This document shows, piece after piece, positions 12,800-22,247 of a stretch of DNA of 64,000 nucleotides. The DNA comes from Bordetella bronchialis (lineage in GTDB: Bacteria > Pseudomonadota > Gammaproteobacteria > Burkholderiales > Burkholderiaceae_B): the NCBI RefSeq assembly GCF_001676705.1, contig NZ_CP016170.1, forward strand, positions 3,658,001 to 3,722,000. Direction: 5' to 3'. Position numbers and translations under genes: made by a program. Below the pieces are notes generated by a model. The model made no database searches. It saw only the letters and a program-made list of their open reading frames with translations, and had not been told where the DNA came from. How positions within the stretch are numbered: the stretch's first letter is position 1; each line of letters starts with the position of its first letter.

Positions 12800-14745
12800 T
12801 ACGAGGAACCGGAATCACCCTGCGCCGCGGGACGAAAGTCCTGCTGGACGGCGCGGACTTCGTCGTCAATCCTGGCGAACGGGTAGGCATTGTCGGCAAG
12901 AACGGCGCCGGCAAGTCCACGCTCTTCGCCTTGTTGACCGGCGCGCTGGATGTCGATGCCGGCAACCTGAGCCTGCCGCCCGACTGGCGCATCGCCAGTG
13001 TGCAGCAGGAGCTGCAGGCCGATGAGCGGCCCGCCCGAGAATTCGTCATCGACGGCGACACGCCATTGCGCGCCCTGCAAGCCCGGCGCGCGGCCCTGGA
13101 AGAGCATCAGGGCACGGAAATCGCCGAGACCGAAGCGGCGCTGATCGAAGCGGGCGCGTGGAGCGCGCCGTCGCGCGCCGAACAGCTCCTGGCGGGCCTG
13201 GGCTTCAAGCCCGATGAGTGGATGCAGCCGGTCGCGAACTTCTCCGGCGGCTGGCGTATGCGCCTGGCCCTGGCCCGCGCGCTCATGGCGCCGTCGGACC
13301 TGCTGCTGCTGGACGAGCCGACCAACCACCTCGACCTGGACGCCATGCTGTGGCTGGAGAAGTGGCTGGCGGCCTATCCCGGCACGGTATTGCTGATTTC
13401 CCACGACACGGAGTTCCTGGACGCGGCGGCCAAGGCCATCCTGCATTTCGATCATGGCAAGCTGGTGCGCTACCGCGGCGGCTACGAGGATTTCGTCGAG
13501 CAACGCGCGGAACGCTTGCGCCAGACCCGCATGGCGTGGGAAAAACAGACGCGCGAAGCGGCCCGGCTGCAAGGCTTCATCGACCGCTTCAAGGCCAAGG
13601 CCTCCAAGGCCAAGCAGGCGCAAAGCCGCGTCAAGGCCCTGGCCCGCATGCAGACCCTCGCGCCCCTGCACGCCGAAGCGGGCATCGATATCCGTATCCC
13701 TTCGCCGGACCACATGCCGGACCCGCTGCTGATCCTGGAAAACCTGTCGGCGGGATACACGGACGAAGAAGGCCATGCCGTCGATATCCTGCGCAACGTG
13801 ACGCTGATGGTACGAGCCGGCAGCCGCGTCGGCATACTGGGCGCGAACGGCGCCGGCAAGAGCACGCTGGTGAAGACACTGGCCGAAACGCTGCCCGTGC
13901 GCGCCGGCGAACGCCGCGCCTCTCGCGGGTTGTCGATCGGCTACTTCGCCCAGCACCAGCTGGATATGCTGGACGCGAACGCCACGCCGCTGTTGCACCT
14001 GGCGCGCATCGCGCCGGAGACGCGAGAACAGGATCTGCGCAATTATCTGGGCGGCTTCGGTTTTTCCGGCGATGCGGTGACCAGCCCGGTGGGCCCGATG
14101 TCCGGCGGTGAAAAGGCACGGCTGGCCCTGTCGCTGATCGTGTGGCAAAAGCCCAACCTGCTATTGCTGGACGAACCCAGCAACCATCTGGATGTCGAAA
14201 CCCGCGAGGCGCTGGCCGCGGCGCTGGCGGAGTTCGCCGGCAGCATGCTGCTGGTGTCCCACGACCGCCATCTGCTGCGCACGACGGTGGACAGTTTCTG
14301 GATAGTCGCGGACGGTACCGTCCGCGAGTTCGACGGCGACCTGGAAGACTACCGCGACTGGCTCGCCGCCCGGGGCGCGCAGGAAAAGGCCGAAGCGGCG
14401 CGCACGCCCGCCGCGGACGCCGTGCCGGCTACCGACCGGAAACAGCAACGCCGCCTGGAGGCAGAACAACGGCAGCGGATCGCCGCCGCGCGCAAGCCGC
14501 TGGAGGCCAGGCTGTCGAAGGTCGATGCCGAAATGGAAAGCCTGCGCAAGCGCCTGGAGGCGCTGGATGCGTTGATCGCCGACGCCGATCTGTATTCGGA
14601 CGCGCGGCGCGCCGAACGCCAGAAGGTGCTGAGCGAGCATGGCGAGCTCGGTAAGCGGATCGGGGAACTGGAAGAAGAATGGCTGAACCTGCACGAAGCC
14701 ATGGAAGCCGCCGCCAAAAACGCCCAGGAATCGCCGGCAAGCTGA
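12796..14745 (+). CDS. ABC-F family ATPase (YheS-like)
   Basis: Soluble protein with two ABC ATPase domains and no membrane segment, the ABC-F group that acts on ribosomes. The 649 residues show Walker A motifs GKNGAGKST (about 35) and GANGAGKST (about 350), signatures SGGWRM and SGGEKARLA, Walker B LLLLDEPTNHLD and LLLLDEPSNHLD, an inter-domain linker rich in Arg/Lys (about 240-290), and a charged coiled-coil tail (about 545-640). The opening IRRGVRVLL-like stretch and the length resemble YheS more than Uup or EttA. Start is GTG, overlapping prmB. Confidence 0.88.
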
Positions 14746-14772
14746 CTTCATCCGCGGGCGGGGTATGGCAAT

Positions 14773-14800
14773 GAAAACGGGCGCCCTTGGCGCCCGTTTC
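14773..14800. terminator. bidirectional terminator between the ABC-F gene and uvrD
   Basis: AAACGGGCGCC, loop CTT, GGCGCCCGTTT (14775-14799), an 11-bp stem with A/T ends between convergent genes. Confidence 0.85.
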
Positions 14801-14837
14801 CTGCCCGGCTCGCGCGCTTGCGCGCCGTTTGCCGGGA

Positions 14838-17144
14838 TCAGCTGGCGATAACGTCCAGTTTGGCGATGCCCAGGGCCAGGGTCTTGGCGCCCACGTCGCG
14901 GAACTGGATCTGCGCCTGCGCGTCCTGGCCATTGCCGCTGAGCCCGATGATGGTGCCATCGCCGAAGCGCGCGTGGCGCACGCCTTGTCCGATGCGGTAA
15001 TGGCGATCGCCCACCGTTACGCCGGAGGTGACGCCACGCGGCTGGCGGGGTGCGATGGCACCGGTGGACTTGCGCCCGAAGGCGTCCCGGGCGGCGCCGC
15101 TCCAGGATCCGCCGGCGCCATAGCCTTCGGCGGCGCCGGTACGCGGCGTGAGCCATTTCAGATGCTCTTCCGGGATCTCTCCCAGGAAGCGCGATCGCAT
15201 GGCATAGCGGGTCTGCCCGTGCAGCATCCGGCTCTGGGCCAGGCTGAGGTACAGGCGCTCGCGGGCACGCGTGATCGCCACATACATCAGGCGCCGCTCT
15301 TCCTCCAGGCCGGACTGTTCCAGCACGCTGTTTTCGTGCGGGAACAAGCCCTCTTCCAGTCCGGTGATGAATACGGCGTCGAATTCCAGCCCCTTGGCCG
15401 CGTGCACCGTCATCATCTGCACGGCGTCCTGGCCGGCCTGGGCCTGATTGTCGCCCGCTTCCAGCGCGGCATGCGACAGGAAGGCCGCCAGCGGCGTCAG
15501 AGTCTCTCCGGCGGCGCCGACGCCCGCATCCGATGCGGGGGCCAGGCCCGGGTCGACGGCCGGATCGAGTGCCGGATCGCGCTGCGTCGGCACGCCCGCA
15601 GGCAAGCCGTCGAAGTTTTCTTCGGTGGAAAACACCGCCGCGGCCGTGACCAGTTCGTTCAGGTTCTCGATGCGTTCCGTGCCTTCTTTTTCGTCACGGT
15701 AATGTTCGACCAGGCCGCTGGCCTCCAGGACGTGCTCGACCATTTCCGGCAGGGGCAACTCGCGGGTTTCATCGGCCATGCGGCCGATGAGCGCCGCGAA
15801 CTGGGCCAGATTGGACCCGCCCTTGCCACCCACCCGGGCCACTGCGCCGTACAGGCTGGTGTCGTGGGCGCGCGCCGCGTCCGCCAGTTGCTCCAGCGTA
15901 CGCGCCCCGATGCCGCGCGCGGGAAAGTTGACCACGCGCATCCACGACGTATCGTCATGGGGATTGGCGATCAGGCGCAGATAGGCCAGCGCATGCTTGA
16001 TTTCCTGGCGTTCGAAGAAGCGCAGGCCGCCATAGACCTTGTACGGGATGCCGGCGGAGAACAAGGCGTGTTCCAGCACGCGCGACTGCGCGTTGCTTCG
16101 ATACAGTACGGCGATTTCCCGCCGCAGCCGGCCTTCGTTGACCAGCGCCCGGATTTCGTCCACCACCCACTGGGCTTCCATGCCGTCGGAGGGCTGCTCG
16201 ATCACCCGGACGGGTTCGCCCTCGCCCTGTTCCGTCCACAGATTCTTGCCCAGGCGCCCGCTGTTATGGTCGATCAGCGCGTTGGCGGCGTCCAGGATAT
16301 GGCCATAGGACCGGTAGTTCTGCTCCAGCCGGATGACGGTGCCATGCGCATAGTCGCGTTCGAAGTCGGCCATGTTTCCGACGTTGGCGCCGCGGAAAGC
16401 ATAGATGGACTGGTCGTCGTCGCCCACGGCGAAGATGAACGCGCCGCCGCCCGCCAGCAGCCGCAGCCACTTGTACTGCAGAGTGTTGGTGTCCTGGAAT
16501 TCATCCACCAGGATATGGCGGAACCGGCGCTGGTAGTGCTCGCGCACCGGCGCATTGCGGGATAGCAGCTCGTAGGCGCGCAACAGCAATTCGGGGAAAT
16601 CCACGACCCCTTCGCGCTGGCACTGGGCCTCGTACAGCTGATAGATCTCGATCAGCCGACGCCTGTGGCTGTCCCATGCTTCCAGATCGCCGGGACGTTC
16701 GCCCTCTTCCTTGGCGCCGTTGATGAACCGCTGGACATCGCGCGGGGGATACTTCTCGTCGTCGATGTCGTTGGCCTTGAGCAGGCGCTTGATGGCGGCC
16801 AGCTGGTCCGCCGTGTCGAGGATCTGGAAAGCCTGCGGCAGGCCGGCATCGCGGTGATGCGCCCGCAGCAGGCGGTTGCACAGGCCGTGGAAGGTGCCGA
16901 CCCACAAGCCGCGCGTATCGATGGGCAGGATGGCGGAGATGCGTGACAGCATCTCGCGCGCGGCCTTGTTGGTGAAGGTGACCGCGAGCAGTGCGTAGGG
17001 ACTGGCCAGGCCGTTCTGGATGAGCCACGCCATGCGCGTGGTCAGGACGCGGGTCTTGCCGCTACCCGCCCCGGCAAGGACCAGGGCGTGTTGCGGCTCC
17101 AGCGTAACGGCGGCGCGTTGTTCCGGATTTAACTTATCGATCAT
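14838..17144 (-). CDS. uvrD: UvrD/Rep-type DNA helicase
   Basis: Superfamily 1A 3'-5' helicase for nucleotide excision and mismatch repair. In 768 residues: motif I GAGSGKT (25-31), motif Ia TFTNKAAREM, GTFHGLCNRLLR, motif II VDEFQDTN, motif III GDDDQSIYAFRGA, motif IV LEQNYRS, motif V MTVHAAKGLEFDAVF, and motif VI YVAITRARERLYL. The C-terminal tail with a Tudor-like fold (GQGVRHARFGDGTIIG) favours UvrD/PcrA over Rep. No SOS box was seen before it. It is downstream of, and overlaps by four bases, a fatty-acid desaturase gene, an odd partner. Confidence 0.92.
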   Translation of the reverse strand: MIDKLNPEQRAAVTLEPQHALVLAGAGSGKTRVLTTRMAWLIQNGLASPYALLAVTFTNKAAREMLSRISAILPIDTRGLWVGTFHGLCNRLLRAHHRDAGLPQAFQILDTADQLAAIKRLLKANDIDDEKYPPRDVQRFINGAKEEGERPGDLEAWDSHRRRLIEIYQLYEAQCQREGVVDFPELLLRAYELLSRNAPVREHYQRRFRHILVDEFQDTNTLQYKWLRLLAGGGAFIFAVGDDDQSIYAFRGANVGNMADFERDYAHGTVIRLEQNYRSYGHILDAANALIDHNSGRLGKNLWTEQGEGEPVRVIEQPSDGMEAQWVVDEIRALVNEGRLRREIAVLYRSNAQSRVLEHALFSAGIPYKVYGGLRFFERQEIKHALAYLRLIANPHDDTSWMRVVNFPARGIGARTLEQLADAARAHDTSLYGAVARVGGKGGSNLAQFAALIGRMADETRELPLPEMVEHVLEASGLVEHYRDEKEGTERIENLNELVTAAAVFSTEENFDGLPAGVPTQRDPALDPAVDPGLAPASDAGVGAAGETLTPLAAFLSHAALEAGDNQAQAGQDAVQMMTVHAAKGLEFDAVFITGLEEGLFPHENSVLEQSGLEEERRLMYVAITRARERLYLSLAQSRMLHGQTRYAMRSRFLGEIPEEHLKWLTPRTGAAEGYGAGGSWSGAARDAFGRKSTGAIAPRQPRGVTSGVTVGDRHYRIGQGVRHARFGDGTIIGLSGNGQDAQAQIQFRDVGAKTLALGIAKLDVIAS

Positions 17145-18349
17145 GCCGCGTAGCGGCGGAGTCGGTCGGCGAACTGCTCCAGCCCTTCAATTCCGCTTTG
17201 CTGCGCACGCTGGCACCAGGCCTGCAGATGGCTCAGCAGTTGCTCGCTGCTGGCGCTGGAGCTTTCCCACAGGCGGCCCAGCTCGCGCCGCATCTGTACC
17301 AGCGTGGAAAGCGACTGGCTGCCCGCGATGGCCTGATCGACCTGGGCGACCTGTTCCGGCTGCAGCGCGTCTTCCGAGCGGTGCAGCCAGCGGCGCACGC
17401 GTCGCAGCGTGGCCCAGTGGCATTCGGCGCTGTCCGGGCTGCGCGACGTCTTGAGCTTGGCGAGCTCCTGCCGGGCGGCGCTCTTGATGATGTCGCCGTA
17501 ACGCGCCATGACCTCGTAGCGGTGGGTGATCACGCCTTGCAGGGTGCTCAGGTCCACCATGGGCTTGTTGGACTCCAGCTTGAGCTTGGGCGCGACCTTC
17601 TTGACCTTGGCCAGCCCCAGGAACTGCAGGATGCGGATGTAGCCCCAGCCGATGTCGAACTCATACCACTTGGCCGAGAACTTGGCCGAGGTGCCATAGG
17701 CGTGGTGGTTGTTGTGCAGTTCTTCGCCGCCGATGATGATGCCCCACGGGAAGACGTTGGTGCTGGTATCCGGGCTGGCGTAGTTGCGGTAGCCCCAATA
17801 GTGGCCGATGCCGTTGACCACGCCGGCCGCCCAGAAGGGGATCCAGGCCATCTGCACGGCCCAGACGGTGATGCCGACCGCGCCGAACAGGGCGATGTCG
17901 ATGGCGAGCGTGATCATGACGCCAAGCAGGCTGTGGCGTGCATAGACGTTGCGCTCCAGCCAGTCGTCGGGCGTGCCGTGGCCGAACTTGGCCATGGTTT
18001 CCGCGTTGGTGGCCTCTTCGCGATAGAGCTCGGCGCCACGGAACAGCACCTTCCAGATGCCGAACAGCATGGGCGAGTGCGGGTCGCCGTCGCGTTCGCA
18101 TTTGGCGTGGTGCTTGCGGTGGATGGCGACCCATTCCTTGGTGACCATGCCGGTGGTCAGCCACAACCACAAGCGGAAGAAATGCATGACGGCGGGATGC
18201 AGGTCCAGCCCGCGATGCGCTTGGCTACGATGCAGGAATACCGTGACCGACACGATGGTGATGTGGGTGGCCACCAGGGTATAAACGACTATCTGCCACC
18301 AAGAGGCGTGCAGGAAACCGCCGGCAACGAAGGAAAGGATGTGATCCAT
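17141..18349 (-). CDS. acyl-CoA/acyl-lipid delta-9 type fatty-acid desaturase
   Basis: Membrane-bound di-iron desaturase introducing a cis double bond into saturated acyl chains for membrane fluidity. The 402 residues contain the three histidine boxes HRSQAHR (about 39-45), HRKHH (about 76-80) and HNNHH (about 215-220), and about four hydrophobic spans. A C-terminal extension of about 130 residues is helical and charged. The ATG at 18349 is favoured; an upstream in-frame codon exists at 18382. Its stop overlaps the uvrD start (ATGA). Substrate (acyl-CoA or lipid) cannot be told from sequence. Confidence 0.88.
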   Translation of the reverse strand: MDHILSFVAGGFLHASWWQIVVYTLVATHITIVSVTVFLHRSQAHRGLDLHPAVMHFFRLWLWLTTGMVTKEWVAIHRKHHAKCERDGDPHSPMLFGIWKVLFRGAELYREEATNAETMAKFGHGTPDDWLERNVYARHSLLGVMITLAIDIALFGAVGITVWAVQMAWIPFWAAGVVNGIGHYWGYRNYASPDTSTNVFPWGIIIGGEELHNNHHAYGTSAKFSAKWYEFDIGWGYIRILQFLGLAKVKKVAPKLKLESNKPMVDLSTLQGVITHRYEVMARYGDIIKSAARQELAKLKTSRSPDSAECHWATLRRVRRWLHRSEDALQPEQVAQVDQAIAGSQSLSTLVQMRRELGRLWESSSASSEQLLSHLQAWCQRAQQSGIEGLEQFADRLRRYAA

Positions 18350-18408
18350 ATGGGGGGTAGAGACCTCGCTAAGAGTTACCAAGCGAGTTTAGCGTACCTT
18401 GCGAGGAT

Positions 18409-19008
18409 ATGACAGCACGCATGTTTGACTTAAACCACTTGAAACTTCGGCAAATTTGTTGTTTTCATCGAGGTTCTGTGCTCATCTTGACCGCTTTTTC
18501 CCGCCTGCGCCGGGCCGGGCGCCCCCTTGCGGCACTGTGGAAAACCCCAGGGGTGTGGAATGCGCCCCCGGCCCGCCTCGCGCGGGCGCGCTTTCCGCGT
18601 TTCATTTCCGCCACAGGCATGGCGCTCGGGCTGGCGATGGCGCCGCTGCCGGGCGCTGCCGCGGACGTCCAGCGGCAGGCCTGGACCGTGGCCACCGGCC
18701 GCACCGTGGTCCTGGCGGAATACTATGAAATCCAGGAATCGGGCTGCCGCGCCATGCGCGCCCCGCCGGTCGTGGTCAAGGCGCGCCCGACGCTGGGCAA
18801 GCTGGTGATCAACACGACGACGGGGCAGGTCGACAAGCCCGGCCGTTGCCGGCACGTCCAGGTGCCGGTGACCCGCGTGCTCTACCACGCCGGCGACGAA
18901 CCCGGCCAGGACAGCTTCGGCTGGGAGATTTTCTTCCAGGCCCGCGAACTGGGCACCCGGGCGGTGCAAGGCAGCGCCACGCTCACTCGCCAGGCGGCGC
19001 CGCGTTGA
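18409..19008 (+). CDS. unknown exported protein
   Basis: Not a family I recognise. The C-terminal 130 residues look like a small secreted domain: a signal-like stretch FISATGMALGLAMAPLPGAAA ends in an AAA|D cleavage-type site, followed by about 110 residues with two cysteines (ESGCRAM and GRCRHVQ) that could form a disulfide, and a beta-rich pattern. The true start is uncertain: ATG 18409 and 18421, GTG 18478 and 18553, and ATG 18619 are all possible, and the later ones give a more normal signal peptide. Its last 26 bases overlap the 3' end of the convergent methyltransferase gene. Confidence 0.6.
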   Translation: MTARMFDLNHLKLRQICCFHRGSVLILTAFSRLRRAGRPLAALWKTPGVWNAPPARLARARFPRFISATGMALGLAMAPLPGAAADVQRQAWTVATGRTVVLAEYYEIQESGCRAMRAPPVVVKARPTLGKLVINTTTGQVDKPGRCRHVQVPVTRVLYHAGDEPGQDSFGWEIFFQARELGTRAVQGSATLTRQAAPR

Positions 19009-20494
19009 CCCCGGGCTGCCCCGCCTCGGGCTCCACCTCCGCTTCCGCGCTTTCCGGAGCCACCGCCTCCGCCGGCCCGCTGGCGGCAGCGACCGCCGCG
19101 GCATCGGCCGCCGCGGTATCGACCGCCGCTGCGGCGGCCGCGGCTTCCACGGCCACCGCGCCATCCTTGCGGCGCTCGAACACGGCAGCGAAGAAGCCGT
19201 CGGTCCCGTGCACGTCCGGCCGCAGTTGCATGTAAGGTCCTTTCAGGTCCAGGCCTTCGCACCGGGCGGCGATCAGGGCCGCGGCATCCAGCCGCTCGAA
19301 TTCAGGGTGCGTCGCCAGGAAGACCTCGGCCTGCGCCTCGTTTTCCTCCGGAAGCAGGCTGCATGTCGCATAGACCAGCCGCCCGCCAGGGGCCACGCAC
19401 CGCGCGGCCGCGGCCAGGATGCGTGTCTGCAACAGGCCGAGCTCCTGCAGGGCTTCCGGATGCTGGCGCCATTTCAGGTCGGGGTTGCGCCGTAGCGTGC
19501 CAATGCCGCTGCAGGGAGCGTCCACCAGCACCCGCTGCGCCTTGCCGGCCAGGCGCTTGACCCGCGTATCGTTCTCGCCGTCGATGACGACCGGCACCAC
19601 GTTGGACAGCCCGCTACGGGCGAAGCGCGGTTTGGCGCGCGCCAGGCGGGCGGCGGAAACGTCGAAGGCGTAGAGGCGGCCGGTGGAGCGCATCAGGGCG
19701 CCGAGCAGCAAGGTCTTGCCACCCGCGCCCGCGCAGAAATCGATGATCATCTCGCCGCGCCGGGGCGCCATCAGCAGCGCAAGCAGTTGACTGCCTTCGT
19801 CCTGGACTTCGATCTCGCCCGCCTCGAACTGGGGCCAGCGGTTCACGGGCGGGCGGCCCGCCAGCCGTATGCCCCACGGCGAGAACGGCGTGGCCCGGGG
19901 TTCGTGACGCGCGGCCGGGCCTTCTTTCAGGCCGCGCAGCACGGCGTCCCGGTCGGCTTTAAGGGGATTTACCCGGATGTCCAGCGGCGCCGGGCGATTC
20001 AAGGCATCGACCAGCGCGTCGGCATCCTCGAAGGCCGCCAGCCGCTCGTCCAGCCAATCCGGCAGACTGGCCCGCACCGCGCGCGGGAGCGTGGCGGGGT
20101 CGATCAGCAGGATATGGCCGAGCCAGTCGCTTTCCTCGGCGGAAAGCGCGTCCTGCAGCGATTCCCGCCCGCGCGTGGCGGCCAGGCCCAGGATGGCCAG
20201 GCGCCGGGCCGCGGGGCCCACGCCGGTCTCCGCGAAGCGGCGGTAGCGCCGCAGATTGCGCAGCACGTCGTAGGCGGCCTCGGAGACTTCCGCCCGGTCG
20301 CGGGCGCCCAGCTTCGGGTGGGCGCGCAGCCAATGCGTCAGGACAGCGTCCGCCGGATAGGCCCACTGCAGCATTTCGCCCAGGACTTGCTGGACCTGGC
20401 CCAGCCGCACGGCGGCGAACGACGGGCGCGGGCGATCCGGCCCGGTCGCGCGCGGCGCCACGGATTTCGCGCCTGCGCGCTGCGGTTTCTTCAT
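18983..20494 (-). CDS. RsmB/NOP2-family RNA (cytosine-C5) methyltransferase
   Basis: SAM-dependent m5C methyltransferase of rRNA. From ATG 20494 the product has 503 residues: an N-terminal NusB-like helical region, SAM motif DFCAGAGGKTLLL, and the two catalytic-cysteine motifs DAPCSGIGTLRRNPDLKWR and YATCSLLPEEN. The last about 60 residues are a low-complexity Ala/Glu/Pro/Val tail unusual for the family. A GGGA six bases before ATG 20494 supports that start over 20527. Family is clear; whether it is RsmB itself (m5C967) is not, since fmt is not adjacent. purN lies just upstream. Confidence 0.88.
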   Translation of the reverse strand: MKKPQRAGAKSVAPRATGPDRPRPSFAAVRLGQVQQVLGEMLQWAYPADAVLTHWLRAHPKLGARDRAEVSEAAYDVLRNLRRYRRFAETGVGPAARRLAILGLAATRGRESLQDALSAEESDWLGHILLIDPATLPRAVRASLPDWLDERLAAFEDADALVDALNRPAPLDIRVNPLKADRDAVLRGLKEGPAARHEPRATPFSPWGIRLAGRPPVNRWPQFEAGEIEVQDEGSQLLALLMAPRRGEMIIDFCAGAGGKTLLLGALMRSTGRLYAFDVSAARLARAKPRFARSGLSNVVPVVIDGENDTRVKRLAGKAQRVLVDAPCSGIGTLRRNPDLKWRQHPEALQELGLLQTRILAAAARCVAPGGRLVYATCSLLPEENEAQAEVFLATHPEFERLDAAALIAARCEGLDLKGPYMQLRPDVHGTDGFFAAVFERRKDGAVAVEAAAAAAAVDTAAADAAAVAAASGPAEAVAPESAEAEVEPEAGQPGVNAAPPGE

Positions 20495-20542
20495 GTCGAT
20501 TCCCTGACGGGCCAGCGGCCCGTCCATTGAAAGTTGGCTTAT

Positions 20543-21220
20543 TTATCGTGCGGCCGTGTCGCCGCCGGACCACATATAAAGGCGTACCGGATCGCCCTGC
20601 ACCTGGACGCGGTGGTCCGCGGTCAGGCTGACACGGTCTTCGGCCAGCCAGCGCACCGCCGCCGGAAAGACGCGGTGCTCCATGCCCAGCACCCGTTCGG
20701 CCAGGATTTCGGGCGTATCCCCAGGCAGGACCGGTACGCAGGCCTGCGCGATGATGGGTCCATGATCGAGCAGCGGCGTCACGAAATGCACCGTGCAGCC
20801 ATGCACCTGCACGCCCGTGGCCAGGGCCTGCCCGTGCGTATGCAGCCCGGGAAACGCCGGCAGCAGCGAGGGATGGATATTGACCAGGCGTCCCGTATAG
20901 CGGTTGACGAAGCCCGGGGTGAGCACCCGCATGAAGCCCGCCAGGATGATGTAGTCGGGACGATGCCGGTCGATCTCCTGCGCCAGCGCGGTGTCGAAGG
21001 CTTCGCGGCCGGCGTAGTCGCGATGGTGGACGGACGCCGTGGGGATGCCGGCCTCGCGCGCCCATTGCAGGCCGGGCGCATCGGGACGGCTGGCGATGAC
21101 GGCCGATACATCGGCCGGCCAGTCTTCTTGCCGGCATGCCTGGACCAGGGCCTGCATATTGCTGCCGCGTCCGGAAATCAGGATGACGAGCCGTCGCCGG
21201 CCCGGAGATAAAGCTGCCAA
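20543..21220 (-). CDS. purN: phosphoribosylglycinamide formyltransferase PurN
   Basis: Transfers formyl from 10-formyl-THF to GAR in purine synthesis. Motifs: VILISGRGSNMQAL at the N-terminus, the formyl-THF loop LAGFMRVLTPGFV, the catalytic NIHPSLLPAFPGLHTHGQAL, and HFVTPLLDHGPIIAQ. The TTG at 21220 gives 225 residues and has GGAAG seven bases upstream. The in-frame ATG at 21250 would give 235 residues but lacks a ribosome site and would overlap the divergent ribF start. Followed 48 bases later by the methyltransferase gene. Confidence 0.93.
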   Translation of the reverse strand: MAALSPGRRRLVILISGRGSNMQALVQACRQEDWPADVSAVIASRPDAPGLQWAREAGIPTASVHHRDYAGREAFDTALAQEIDRHRPDYIILAGFMRVLTPGFVNRYTGRLVNIHPSLLPAFPGLHTHGQALATGVQVHGCTVHFVTPLLDHGPIIAQACVPVLPGDTPEILAERVLGMEHRVFPAAVRWLAEDRVSLTADHRVQVQGDPVRLYMWSGGDTAAR

Positions 21221-21248
21221 GGTGAATCTTCCACAGGAAATAAAGAGC

Positions 21249-22247
21249 ATGCCCGGGCAAAATTGTAAACTCTCGCTCGTGAAACCCGCGCTGCATATCT
21301 TCCGCTCCCTTCCCCCGCCCGGCGCCCGCCGCCCCTGCGCCTTGACGATCGGCAATTTCGATGGGGTGCATCGCGGACACCAGGCCATGCTGGCGCGCGT
21401 GCGCGCCGCGGCATTGGATCGTGGGCTGACGCCCGCCGTGATGACCTTCGAACCGCATCCGCGCGAATATTTCGCGGCGCTGAACCAGCGTCCCGAGCTG
21501 GCGCCCACCCGCATCAGCGGCCTGCGCGACAAGCTCGATGCGCTGGCCCGATGCGGCATCGAACAGGTGGTGGTCGAGCGCTTCAACGCCCGCCTGGCGG
21601 AAATGTCGCCGGAAACCTTCATCGAGCGCCTGCTGGTGCGCGGCCTGGGGGCGCGCTGGATCCTGGTCGGCCCCGACTTCCGCTTCGGCCACAAACGCAG
21701 CGGCGACATCGCGCTCCTGCGCGCGGCCGGCAGGACGCACGGTTTCCAGGTCGAAACCCTGGAAGACATCACCGACGCGCACGGCCACCGCATCTCCAGC
21801 TCGGAAGTCCGCACGGCGCTGGCCGTGGGCGACCTGGCCCGCGCCCAGGACCTGCTGGGACATCCCTACCATCTGAGCGGCCACGTCGTGCACGGCCGCA
21901 AACTAGGCCGCACCCTGGGATTTCCCACCCTCAACGTCCGCGTTACGCCGCGCTGCGCGGCCCGCTCCGGCATCTATGTGGTGCGCGTGCACGGGCTCGC
22001 CGCGTCGCCCCTGCCCGCCGTCGCCAGCCTGGGGGTGCGACCCACGGTGGAAAACCACGGCCAGGTGCTGCTGGAGGCCCACCTGCTGGACGTCGCCGGC
22101 CTGGATGCATACGGTAAACTCGTGCGGATCGAATTCCTGCAACAGCTGCGGGACGAAGAAAAGTTCCCCGACCTCCCTTCCCTGACAGCCGCCATCGCCG
22201 AAGACGCGCGAAACGCGCGCGCCTATTTTGCCGTTCATGGACTATAA
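21249..22247 (+). CDS. ribF: bifunctional riboflavin kinase/FAD synthetase RibF
   Basis: Makes FMN and FAD from riboflavin. The N-terminal adenylyltransferase domain has [30 protein letters not shown] and [10 protein letters not shown]; the C-terminal kinase domain has [14 protein letters not shown] and YVVRVHGL, with [13 protein letters not shown]. The ATG at 21249 (332 residues) has AGGAAA about nine bases upstream. A GTG at 21279 (322 residues) is nearer the usual length and is the alternative. Divergent from purN; the ileS start is embedded in its last codons, so ribF-ileS are probably coupled. Confidence 0.93.
   Translation: MPGQNCKLSLVKPALHIFRSLPPPGARRPCALTIGNFDGVHRGHQAMLARVRAAALDRGLTPAVMTFEPHPREYFAALNQRPELAPTRISGLRDKLDALARCGIEQVVVERFNARLAEMSPETFIERLLVRGLGARWILVGPDFRFGHKRSGDIALLRAAGRTHGFQVETLEDITDAHGHRISSSEVRTALAVGDLARAQDLLGHPYHLSGHVVHGRKLGRTLGFPTLNVRVTPRCAARSGIYVVRVHGLAASPLPAVASLGVRPTVENHGQVLLEAHLLDVAGLDAYGKLVRIEFLQQLRDEEKFPDLPSLTAAIAEDARNARAYFAVHGL

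Noticed and set aside
21221..21278. FMN riboswitch before ribF
   Set aside because: The gap is too short and lacks the conserved RFN elements.
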